This document shows, in pieces, positions 26,826 through 36,163 of a stretch of 64,000 nt of DNA. The position numbers and the translations under genes were made by a program. Positions within the stretch are counted from its first letter, which is position 1. Each line of letters starts with the position of its first letter. The stretch comes from Puffinus mauretanicus (taxonomy: Eukaryota; Chordata; Aves; Procellariiformes; Procellariidae): NCBI GenBank assembly GCA_023333565.1, contig JAJKFH010000154.1, positions 62,001 through 126,000 on the forward strand, in the 5' to 3' direction. The notes beneath the pieces are model-generated. The model was not told the DNA's origin and did not search any database. It worked only from the letters and a program-made list of their open reading frames with translations.

Positions 26826-27689
26826 TTAGGGAGGTGCCCTGATGAAGACCATCCTGGTGGAGTAGACCAGGTCCACCAAGTAGGCGATGAGGTTGAAGAT
26901 GGTGAGGAAGGTGACCCCCAGGCGCTTGTCCCACCAGCAGTTCCTGCCGCAGGTGTTGGGGCGGCTGCTCCCCCTGAAGCTGTAGAGGGGCCAGAGGACG
27001 GTGGCGGTGATGTACATCAGCACGGCCAGGGTGTTGTAGCCCACCAGCATCTTCTCCAGTGGGCAGGGTATGTAGGTGAGGCACCGGCCGATGGTGAAGA
27101 TGATGATGAGGAGAGTGACGATGAAGCAGATGGAGTAGACGGCCACGCACCACTGCAGGCCGGCTTCCAAACCGGTATCCAGCAAGGAGAAGATGAGACA
27201 GGCTACGTAGGCTTCAAACACCTTGAGGAGCCCGGGCACGGTGGAGAGGAAGCTGCTGATGTCCCCCGGCTTGGCGCGGGTGAGCCCCACCTCGAGGGCG
27301 TAGGCGAGGAAGCAGAGGCAGGAGACGGTGGTGGCCACGGCCTGCCGGGCACACCTGCTGCTGCTGCAGGGGCTGCTGATGAAGATGGAGGGGAAGATCA
27401 CCGAGGTGGTGAAGACCATCAATGCCGCCAGCATGGAGAAAGCCGAGGTGAAGTCATCCCAGGAGAGCGGCAGCTTGGGGTAGAGCTCCAGCAGCTCCAG
27501 CACCAGCACCAGCAGCGTCACGGCGAAGCAGAAGCACCAGGTGAACATGCACCACGTCCCGTAGGGATCCCTGAAGTCCCTGGTGGAGGCCACCAAGCTG
27601 AAGGCGATGCAGGACAGCAGGACGGCAAAGAGCCGGGCGATGCCCACCCAGGAGGTCACGGCGCGGAGGTTCACCGTCACCAGAGCCAT
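26826..27689 (-). CDS. MYADM-family tetraspanning-repeat (double MARVEL) membrane protein
   Basis: One uninterrupted 287-residue frame with ATG at 27687-27689 in a strong GGGACCATGG context (an in-frame GTG upstream is not needed) and TAA at 26826-26828. About eight hydrophobic segments (roughly residues 16-36, 45-68, 79-100, 113-132, 150-172, 178-200, 210-232, 255-275) form two MARVEL-like four-helix units. Family signatures include WCMFTWCFCFAVTLL, PLSWDDF, GLTRAKPGDISSFLSTVPGL, QWCVAVYSICF and WDKRLGV. MYADM proteins sit in cholesterol-rich plasma-membrane domains and affect Rac1 targeting and cell spreading; a single coding exon is usual. It resembles MYADM and MYADML2 about equally by eye, so the exact orthologue is left open. 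Direct function here is inferred from the family. Confidence 0.88.
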   Translation of the reverse strand: MALVTVNLRAVTSWVGIARLFAVLLSCIAFSLVASTRDFRDPYGTWCMFTWCFCFAVTLLVLVLELLELYPKLPLSWDDFTSAFSMLAALMVFTTSVIFPSIFISSPCSSSRCARQAVATTVSCLCFLAYALEVGLTRAKPGDISSFLSTVPGLLKVFEAYVACLIFSLLDTGLEAGLQWCVAVYSICFIVTLLIIIFTIGRCLTYIPCPLEKMLVGYNTLAVLMYITATVLWPLYSFRGSSRPNTCGRNCWWDKRLGVTFLTIFNLIAYLVDLVYSTRMVFIRAPP

Positions 27690-28617
27690 GGTCCCGGCCA
27701 GCTCTCCCACCCACGCCGCGCGCCAGGAAATGGGTGCTGCCGGCAGCCGCTCTTATCTGGGTGCCGGGACGGAAGGGTGGGGCGTGGGGCAGGGAGCCGC
27801 CGGCCCCCCGAGTTGCCTGTGCCGAGGACCCCCCGCTCTGCCACCGCTGCCACCACCGCCAGGCACGGCTCGCCGGGGCGGCTGCAGCGACACGGGCGGG
27901 TGGATCATTAACGCGGGGCCGGGCGAAGGGTGCCGGCGCTTGCGGTGACGCCGAGTCCCGCGGCGGAGCTGGGGTGTGGGGGGGGCAGGGAGCTGCCGTG
28001 CGCTGCCGTCCTGGCAGCACGCCCCGGCCCTGCCCGCGGTGGGAGGCACAAAGGGGCCTCCGAGGCACCCCCAGAGCAGCGGGGGGGCCACCTCGCCACC
28101 CCCATCCCCACACTGTGCCGGGGCCGGCAGCCAGTGGGGCAGCACCCGTGGGGTCCGCCTGAGGGGTTTGGGGGGCTGCACCCAGTGCTGGGTGCCCCTG
28201 GCAGCGGGGTGCCACAGTGGGGAGTGGCCAGGTGTAGCCCCCCACACCCCTCCGGGCAGCACCTCCCATCCCGGCACCTCCGCTCCCCTCCTGGCACCTC
28301 CGCCACCCGATAAGCGGCTCAAAGTCCGGCTGTGCCAGCTGCCATCACCGGGCAGGGCGGGTGGGGTGACCGCGGGGAGGGGACCCGCACCCTGCCCGCC
28401 CCGGCCACCCACGGCACCACCAGCATGCCGGTGGCAGCACCGCCACTTCCCCGGGGTGCCCGGCCAGTGCTGGCACCAGGCACCCCGACAGCACCGGGTG
28501 GGGGCTCGCCCCACGGCCCCAGCGGCTGGAGCAGCACAGGAGGGCGGTGGCACGTCAGAAGGGGGGGGGTCCAACAAGAGGATGATGATGCTGAAGGCTG
28601 AAGGCTCCGGGTTGACC
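27690..28617. other. MYADM-like upstream region / gap to the septin 3' end
   Basis: GC-rich gap of about 0.9 kb between two same-strand genes. It holds GATA-type motifs (AGATAAG on the minus strand at 27752-27758 and GATAAG near 28308-28315) that could belong to the MYADM-like promoter. No exon was recognised. Confidence 0.4.
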
Positions 28618-28623
28618 TTTAAT
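28618..28623 (-). promoter_or_regulatory. Septin gene polyadenylation signal ATTAAA
   Basis: TTTAAT on the plus strand, 212 bases beyond the septin stop codon. Confidence 0.65.
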
Positions 28624-28834
28624 GCCGCGCAGGGTCCAGAGGATCTGTGCCCATGGCGGAGCTTGGGGACGAGGGACCCAGGGACCCAACCTGGCATTCT
28701 TGGGGGGCTCCTCGCCCCAAACTGGCGTGGGCTCCTCACCCCAGGCAGGGTCCAAGCACAGCCACTGGTGGGCAGGGGACGGGCACTGCCACGGGGGGGG
28801 TCCAGCGGCGGCTCCGGGGAGGGGATGCGGCGGC

Positions 28835-31482
28835 TCAGAGGTCGTTGCCACCCTCGCCCTTGCCGGGCAGCCCGTTGGGGCTCAGCGCCGGCCGGTTGCT
28901 CTCGTTCAGCCGCCGCACGCGGTAGCTCTCGTAATGGACGTTGTGGGTGATGTCCTTCAGGTCCTGCAGGTGGGACCTGCCCAGGGTGGCAGCGGGGAGG
29001 AAGGGCATCAAGTCACCATCCCCCTCCCGCCCCCGCCGGCCCCACCGCGGGGTGCTGGCACCCCCCGCCCCGTCCCCCGCTCACCGGATCAGCAGGTCCC
29101 GCAGGAGGGGGAACTCGCAGTGCGCCGGGTTCTCCACTGCAAGGCAAGGCAGAGCGGGCAGCGGGGCTGGCAGGGTGCGGGCAGGGCGGCGGGGGGGGAT
29201 GCCCGGGGAGCACATCCCGGCAGGCTCCGGCTACCACCGCAGCACCGGCACAGCTCCACACCCCACCCCTAGCTCAGCACCCCCCAGCACCCACCTGGGC
29301 AGGGATGCACCCATGGGTGCTGCTCCCCGCACCCCCGGCGGACCCCTCCCCGTACCTGGGGAGGGCTGGGGGTACAAGGGGCTCCGCTCACCTTCAATGA
29401 TGCCCCACTTGGTCTTGCGGCCCAGCACCCGCTTGCCGTTCACCTGGTGCTCCTGGTCTGCCCCCACCACGGCGAAGGGGATCTTCTCCTGCCGGCGCAG
29501 AGGAGCGCGCTCGCCCCGGGGTGCTGCCGGGCTCCCCCGGGGACAGCAGCATCCCCAGTCCCAGCACCCCGGCACTCACCCGAATCCTGTCGTTCAGCGC
29601 CCTGTCATCTGGGTCCTGGTCGAAGTCCTCCTGCGGGTACACGCTGATGGCGTGGGTCTTCAGGTCCTCCTGGATCTGCGGGATACGGGGCTTGAGCCGG
29701 GGTTGGGGGGGACACGGGGCACCCCGGGAGCCCCTTAGGGACCTGCCCTCACCCGTTGCTTGAACTCTGCCCGTTCCTCCAGGGTGAGGGTGTCAGCTTT
29801 GGCGATCACCGGCACCACGTTGACGATCTTACTGAGGCGCCGCATGAACTCCAGGTCCAGTGGGCGCAGCCTGCCAGGGACCACCATCACCGTGAGGTGA
29901 CCCCACCACCATCACCATGGCATGACCCACCACCATCACCCCAGGGTGACCCCACCACCATCACCCCAGGGTGATCCCACAACCACCACCCCAGGGCGAC
30001 CCCACCACCGTCACCATGGGATGACCCACCACCATCACCCCAGGGTGACCCCAACACCATCACCATGGGGTGACCCCACCACCATCACCCCAGGGTGATC
30101 CCACCACCATCACCGTGGGGTGACCCCACCACCATCACCCCAGGGTGATCCCACCACCACCACCCCAGGGTGACCCCACCACCATCACCATGGGATGACC
30201 CACCACCATCACCCCAGGGTGACCCCACCACCATCACCCCAGGGTGATCCCACCACCATCACTGTGGGATGACCCACCACCATCACCCCAGGGTGATCCC
30301 ACCACCATCACTGTGGGATGACCCACCACCATCACCCCAGGGTGACCCCACCACCATCACCGTGGGGTGATCCCACCACCACCACCCCAGGGTGACCCCA
30401 CCACCAAGCAGGGAGCACCCATGGGTGCTGCGAGTGGGGACTCACCAGTGACCCGTGGGGGGGATGAAGTAGACACATCCATGGACCCGGGTGTCCGGGA
30501 TCTTCCTCTTGCGGGTGATGAGGATCTCCTCACGTAGGTACCTCTCGTACTGCTCGTTGATGTATTTGATGATGGGGTCCCAGCTGGGGACAAGGAGTTG
30601 GGGGACAGCATCTGAGCTCAAACCCCCACCCCAAATTGTCACCCACCAAGCTGGGATGCTGCACCCTGTTATGTCCTACCAGTTCTCGTTGTTGATCTGG
30701 TCCCCAAACCCCGGCGTGTCCGTCACCGTCAGCTTCATCTTCACACCCTTCTCCTCGATGACTATGGGGCAGAGATGTGGGTCAGTGGGGACCAAGCAGT
30801 GGGGAGAAGCAGGGGACCGCGGGGGGGGTCTGAGGCCGCATTTGCGGCCTCAGACCCCCCCGCGGTCCCCTGCTTCTCCCCAGGGTTGGTGGGACACGAC
30901 CCCATGGTGGTGACCTTACCGTGGGTGATGGACTGCAGCTGCACCGTCTTGGGGATGCGTTCCTCCTGGCCGGGCTGCGAGGCTTTGCGGCTCACCTTGG
31001 ACTTGAAGAGGGTGTTCACCATCGTTGACTTCCCCAGCCCGCTCTGCCCTGTGGGGACGCCGGCAGCTCCGGTTTATCCCCCCAATAAATTTATTCCCCA
31101 AAGTGCCAACACCTCGGTACCCATTCGGGAGCATCCTGAGGTTGGGATGAGCTCGCCCGTCAGCATCGCTATATTATCGGGTATGCGATGTTGCTCCTCT
31201 TCAATTTATTGCTGCTTAAATCCCTTAAAATCCCTTAAAAGCGTGATCCCCCCCCTGGCACGGCGGCATTGGAGCCAGGATTCCCACCCCACCCAGGAGC
31301 AAACCCCGCGGCCGGCGCTCACCCACAACCATGATGTTGAACTCGAAGCCCGTCTTCATGGTTTTGATTTTCATCTGGTCGAGCACAGCTTCGATTCCCA
31401 CGTAACCGAAGAGCTGGCGACCCGCCGGGCCAGATGCCACGGTGAGAGGCATCTCCTCCTCCGGCACGGCCGGCGGCTCCAT
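28835..31482 (-). CDS. SEPTIN3-group septin, closest to SEPTIN12
   Basis: Nine exons: 31323-31511 (ATG 31480-31482), 30920-31048, 30680-30761, 30446-30583, 29753-29870, 29580-29675, 29392-29488, 29085-29136 and 28835-28976 (TGA 28835-28837), all in phase, giving 337 residues. GTPase motifs: G1 GQSGLGKS (54-61), G3 DTPG (111-114), G4 AKAD (193-196), and a septin unique element around residues 260-300 ([20 protein letters not shown]). There is no C-terminal coiled coil, which defines the SEPTIN3/9/12 group. The N-terminal [16 protein letters not shown] and the C-terminal [19 protein letters not shown] favour SEPTIN12, a sperm-annulus septin in mammals, over SEPTIN3 or SEPTIN9. Septins bind GTP and polymerise into membrane-bound filaments. 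The first exon is open upstream of the chosen Met, so a longer isoform starting in an upstream exon is possible. Confidence 0.92.
29880..30405. repeat. 24-25-bp minisatellite (CCCCACCACCATCACCCCAGGGTGA)
   Basis: About 20 tandem copies with GTGGGATGACC / AGGGTGATCC variants occupy almost the whole septin intron 29871-30445. Confidence 0.92.
30800..30882. repeat. Near-perfect inverted repeat (hairpin), about 40-bp arms
   Basis: Left arm 30800-30840 and right arm 30843-30882 are reverse complements except for one extra G in a G-run; the loop is two bases. It lies in the septin intron 30762-30919, 118 bases from one exon and 37 from the other. Confidence 0.93.
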
Positions 31483-32969
31483 GCTGCGCTCCTCGGGCTC
31501 CAGGCTGCTCCCTGCACGGGTGGGCAACGGTGGGTGAGCCCGGACCCCCCCTCCCCGGTGCCCACCCCTCCGCCGGCACCGTTGCCCCAGCAGCAGCCGC
31601 CCCGGCGGGCACGCAGCCCCGGCACATTCCTGGCAGCCGGTGAGGCTCGGCATGGCAACGGGGCACGCCGGCTCCCGGCACCCCGCGGGCGGAGGGGGAC
31701 GGGGAGGTGCCGTAGCGGCATCTTCGGGGTGGCCGTGCCACCGGGCAGCCCTGCCCGCCCCCCGGTTGCTCTGTGAGGTGGTTGCATCGGGCACCGCAGC
31801 CACCGCCGGCACCCTTTGCCCACCCCACGCTGCCACCCACGCCAAGGCCACCTCCTGCAGCACGCGCTCCGACCCCGGTGCACCCGGGGGGGCTCCGGCA
31901 CGGGGCGGGACGTGCCACCCCACATCGCACCCAGGCATCGGCCCCTGCCGGGGGGTGCTGGGGAGGGGCGGCACTGATCCCGAGCCCCAGGGACACGTGG
32001 GGTTTGCCCGGGGGACCATGCCCAGAGCGTGCCCCGGCTTGGGGGCCACTGGAGCCCCGCACCCGCCCCAGCCTTTTGTGCAGGAGCTTGGGGGGCCCCC
32101 GAGCCCTTTCTTCCTCCTCCTCCTCCTCCTCCTCCCCGGCACAGCCATTGTTCGGGTCCTACCTCGGTGCCGCGGTGCCCTCGCTCAGCACCCCACTACG
32201 GTCGGGGTGGTCCCCCAGGCGCCATCAGCGTCCCCATGCCCATCAGCGCCGCAGCCCGGCCCCCTCCCCTCCGCCAGCCCCCGGCTGGCACCAAACGCGG
32301 CTCCGGCGAGGCTGCCGCTCCCACGCATGACCAGCGCGGCAACACCCCTCCCTCCCTCCCCCCCGCAGCCCCCTCCCCGCCACAGCCAAGCCCCTGCGCC
32401 GAGTTTGCCGGTTGCCCGGCGTGGTGGGAAAGGCGCTCGCCCGGCTGTGCCCACCCGGCACACGGCACCGCTGGCCTCCAGCCAGGCTGGCACGGACGGG
32501 GACCCCAGCACAGGGATGCCCCCCCACCCTCCCACAGCACGCATCACCCCCATGGGTGGCACCGAAGGGGAGCGCTCGGCTGTGGGTACCATCCCCACTG
32601 CCACCCACCAGCTCCCAGGCACCAGGGACCACCTTGCGCCGTGCCCCCCGAGCAGCACCCGTGCCCAACCACGGCACGGGCACGGCGGGGCGAGGTGACG
32701 GGTGGTGGCCCTGCCACCCGCCCCGCTGCCGCAGTGCCCCACGGCGCCTGCGTCCCCCCACGCCGCAGCCTCCCCGCCTGCCACATATGTGCCAGCCGGT
32801 TCTTGGCGTCGGCGAGGCTCGAGTGGCAGCTTGCTGATGGCCGAGGCTGCCGAGCCGCCCTGCCGAGGCCGCGGCCGTGTGCCACGCAGCCTGGGGACGA
32901 GGGACACGTGGGCAGGGTCCACCTGAGCCAGCCCACGGGTACCAGCAGATGATGGAGCCAAACACACCT

Positions 32970-32983
32970 GTTGCCATGGCAAC
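32970..32983. promoter_or_regulatory. Perfect palindromic RFX X-box GTTGCCATGGCAAC
   Basis: Exact, fully palindromic X-box about 1.5 kb upstream of the first recognised septin exon. RFX-family factors bind this sequence and control motile-cilium and sperm-tail genes, which fits a SEPTIN12-type gene. Confidence 0.7.
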
Positions 32984-33497
32984 AGTATCCCAGCGCGGGG
33001 GGAGGAGGGGGGCACCCAGCACCCTGTGTCCACTGGTGGGACACCGGCCGGGGTGGTGGCAGGAGCGTGGCCGGGCAGCGATGCCCGGGAAGGTGGCGGG
33101 GTTGGGGACAGCAGCGCCGCGTGCCCCAGCTCCCCCCGCGGGTCGGGGTGTTCCTCGGAAATGGCGAAACAGCCGGGGACTTCCTGGTGACAGCGGTGCC
33201 ACCCGCCCGGGGGGCCGAGGGCAGGCAGGGCGGTGGGACCCCCCTGACGCTTACCTGGGCACGCCACCGCTCCCGGGGGACACCGTCCCCCCCTGCACCC
33301 CCACCCCGGTCCCTGCCAGCCCCGGCCGTTGCCGGGCCAGATCCAGAACCAAGTGATGCAGCCGCTGCCTGGAGCCACCCAGGGTGCCCGGCCACCGCAG
33401 GCAGGGTGCAGTGGTGCTTGCACCCACCCCCCCAGTTCCCTGGGGTGCTCTCCAGGGTGCAGCATCCATGCAGGGGCTCAGCCGTCGCCCGCCGCCT

Positions 33498-33529
33498 CGT
33501 GCCGTGCCGTGCCGTGCCGTGCCGTGCCG
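33498..33529. repeat. (GCCGT)n pentanucleotide run
   Basis: About six perfect GCCGT units in tandem. Confidence 0.85.
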
Positions 33530-34859
33530 GCGGCAGCGCCGAGCAGACACAAACAGCCGGAGGAGGCGGCGGGCGGAGCCGTGGGGCGCGTGGTGCTGCA
33601 CCCACGACCGCCTCCCCCGCAGGGCTGGACACCCACCGTGTCCCTGTCCTCGCCGCCAAAAAGACCCGGTGGCGATGGCCGGCGGCCGGGCGGCCACGTG
33701 GAAGCTCTTTGGCATCACCGCGCGCCTCCGGGGCTAATGGCTCCTGCAGCCAGACCTGTTGGAGGACTCGTTAACGATGCTCTTGTTTTCCAGGCAGGGA
33801 CGAGTAATCCCGGGTCCGTGGTCTCCTCCACGGTTTTAATTACTGATGCGGGGCTAATTGGCCGGCTCCCCCGTGGAAGCCTGTAATAAGGCTCCGGGGG
33901 TGGAGGGCGCTGGGAGAGGATGAGCTGGGAAGCGCAGGTGGTTGGGGAGAGGGCGGTGCTGGGTCCCAAAGGCTCAAGGGTGGGTGGGCACGAGGGAGCC
34001 GGCCCCTCCGGCAAAGGGATGGAGGATTTTGGGGATGCGGAGGGAGCGGTGCCCACCACACCAGCGAGGAGCTCACCCGCCCGGCCGAGCATGACCCAGA
34101 AATGCCGGCGCCTCTCCCAGCACCAAACACGACCCAAGGGGACACTGGTGACAAACCCCATCTGCAGCCGGACCCGGAGCCAGCCTGCCCGGCTGGCTGT
34201 GGCGCGGGCGGGAGCCACGGCACGGGGCTGGGGGCCGCCGGGTGCCGGCGGTGAGCAGAAGCAGAAGTGAACCGTCGGGCGAAGCCCTGCACCCCGCAGC
34301 ACCGCCTGCCCGCTGGGGACCGGGGACGGTCACCCTGCCCTGGCGGCAGCACCCCCCTGCCCGCTGCCGCCCTGCCCGCACGCCGCCCCGGCATCCCTAC
34401 CTGGACGAGGCGGCCGGAGCCGGGGCTGCTGCCGCCGAGAGCTGGTCACCGGGGCCAAATGGCTCCTGGGGTGCAAGGCGGGGAGGGCGGCTGCAGCCCA
34501 CGGCTCCTCCTCTGCTCCTCCTCCTCCTCGCCCGGGGCCCTGCGTGGGCGACGCTCGGTGTGGAAGCGAAACACGGCGGCCGCCGGCTCGCTTGGTGCTT
34601 CCTCCCACGGGGCGTGGGACCGAGCGTGCCATGCCACCCCACAGCCACCCACGGGTGCCACCGGCTGGGCGCTGCGGTGGCCTCCCGGGAGAGGAAACCG
34701 TGCGTCCCCACCTCTTCCTGGCAGAGAAACCGCTGTGCCCGAGCAGTGTCCGCCGGTCCCGTGCCGTCTGCAGGGCAGCCGGTGCCCACGCACTGCCCGC
34801 CGGCTCACACCCCACTCCACAGCCTGGGCACCCCACGCTCAGCCACCCTGCCAAAGCCT

Positions 34860-35275
34860 GCCTTGGTCCCAAGCACCATCCCCCTGTGTCCCCATCACCC
34901 CCTCTCTGCCCCGAGCACCGTCCCCCGGAATCCCCATCACCCTGTCTCTGCCCCGAGCACCGTCCCCCCGTGACCCCATCACGCTGTCTCTGCCCCGAGC
35001 ACCGTCCCCCCGTGTCCCCATTACCCCGTCTCCGCCCCGAGCACTGTCCCCCCGTGTCCCCATCGCCCTGGCTCCGCCCTGAGCACCGTCCCCCCGTGTC
35101 CCCATCACCCTGTCTCTGCCCCGAGCACTGTCCCCCCGTGTCCCCATTACCCCGTCTCCGCCCCGAGCACCGTCCCACCGTGTCCCCATCACCCTGTCTC
35201 CACCCCGAGCACCGTCCCCCCGTGACCCCATCACCTCGAGCCCCAAGCACCGTCCCCCCATGTCCCTGTCACCCC
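34860..35275. repeat. 42-bp minisatellite (CCCCGAGCACCGTCCCCCCG type)
   Basis: About nine to ten units of close to 42 bases, each containing GAGCACCGTCCCCCCGTG and CCCCATCACCCTGTCTCTG. Because 42 is a multiple of three, open frames with a 14-residue period appear on both strands; they are not taken as genes. It lies 3' of the unrecognised gene at 36164-40230. Confidence 0.92.
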
Positions 35276-36163
35276 GGCTCGGCCAGCGCCGCGGGCAGCG
35301 GCGGGTCGGCGGGGCAGCCGGGCTGGCTGGGCAGCGCGGCCACGGGCATTGCTGGGGGATGATTCACCCCGGCCCGCAGCAGATGTATGGATGCCTTCAC
35401 CGGCGTCAGTACTTAGAGCCCGGCGACGGCGGCTCTCATGACACCCCAGCGAGACGGGCAATGGGCCCCAAGCACCCAAACAGGGAGCACCGGCGGCAGC
35501 GGCTGTCTCCCGGCCACCCCGGCGCACGCCAGCCTTCCCCGGAGCAGCCGCCAGGAAGGGGGGACACTGGGGGTCCCCCGCCCCGTGCTTGGGGACGGGC
35601 ATGGGCTTGGCAGTGCCCACGCCGAGGTGGTGGGAGCCGGGGGGCATGGCTATGCCGGGGAACCCCACATCCTCCCCCCGGCATGAGGCGCGCGCCTAGC
35701 ACACCCGAGCGCACCTTGGCCCCCCGCCACCTCCTCCGCCCCCGCGGGAAGGGAGGAACAGGATCCGTCCCCGTGCCAAGGCAAGGAGGGATGAGAGGGG
35801 AAGAAAGCGCTGGATGTGGGACAAGATCGCGGCGATAGGCGGCACGCGCGGGGCCCCGGTGCTCGGCGCTGCCGCCGATGGGGCACATGTGTCCCGACCT
35901 GTCTCCCTGCACCGAGGAAAATGATGAGCGCCGGGGCGGCGTGGGAAGCTCGCCAGGCACCTGGGGGCCGGGCGGGATGGGAGCCCTGCCAGCGCCGCGC
36001 TCAGCTCCGCGCCGCGCGTGGCCCCCCTGCCGCTACGCGCCACGCGCCTCGCCGTGCCGGGCGGCATCCAACGCGCCCCACGGCCCCCCGGCACTGCTGG
36101 GGAGGAGGGTGCTGGCGGGGGTCATCCTGGCTGTGTTGTCCCCAGCGTCACCACGGCCCCGCA

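Larger units (their letters stand above)
31512..33834. other. Septin upstream region with possible non-coding exon
   Basis: GC-rich, no coding exon recognised. A minus-strand consensus donor GCCCAG|GTAAGC at 33254/33255 could end a non-coding first exon of the septin gene. A (GCCGT)n run lies at 33498-33529 and a perfect X-box at 32970-32983. Long frames here have no family resemblance. Confidence 0.4.
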
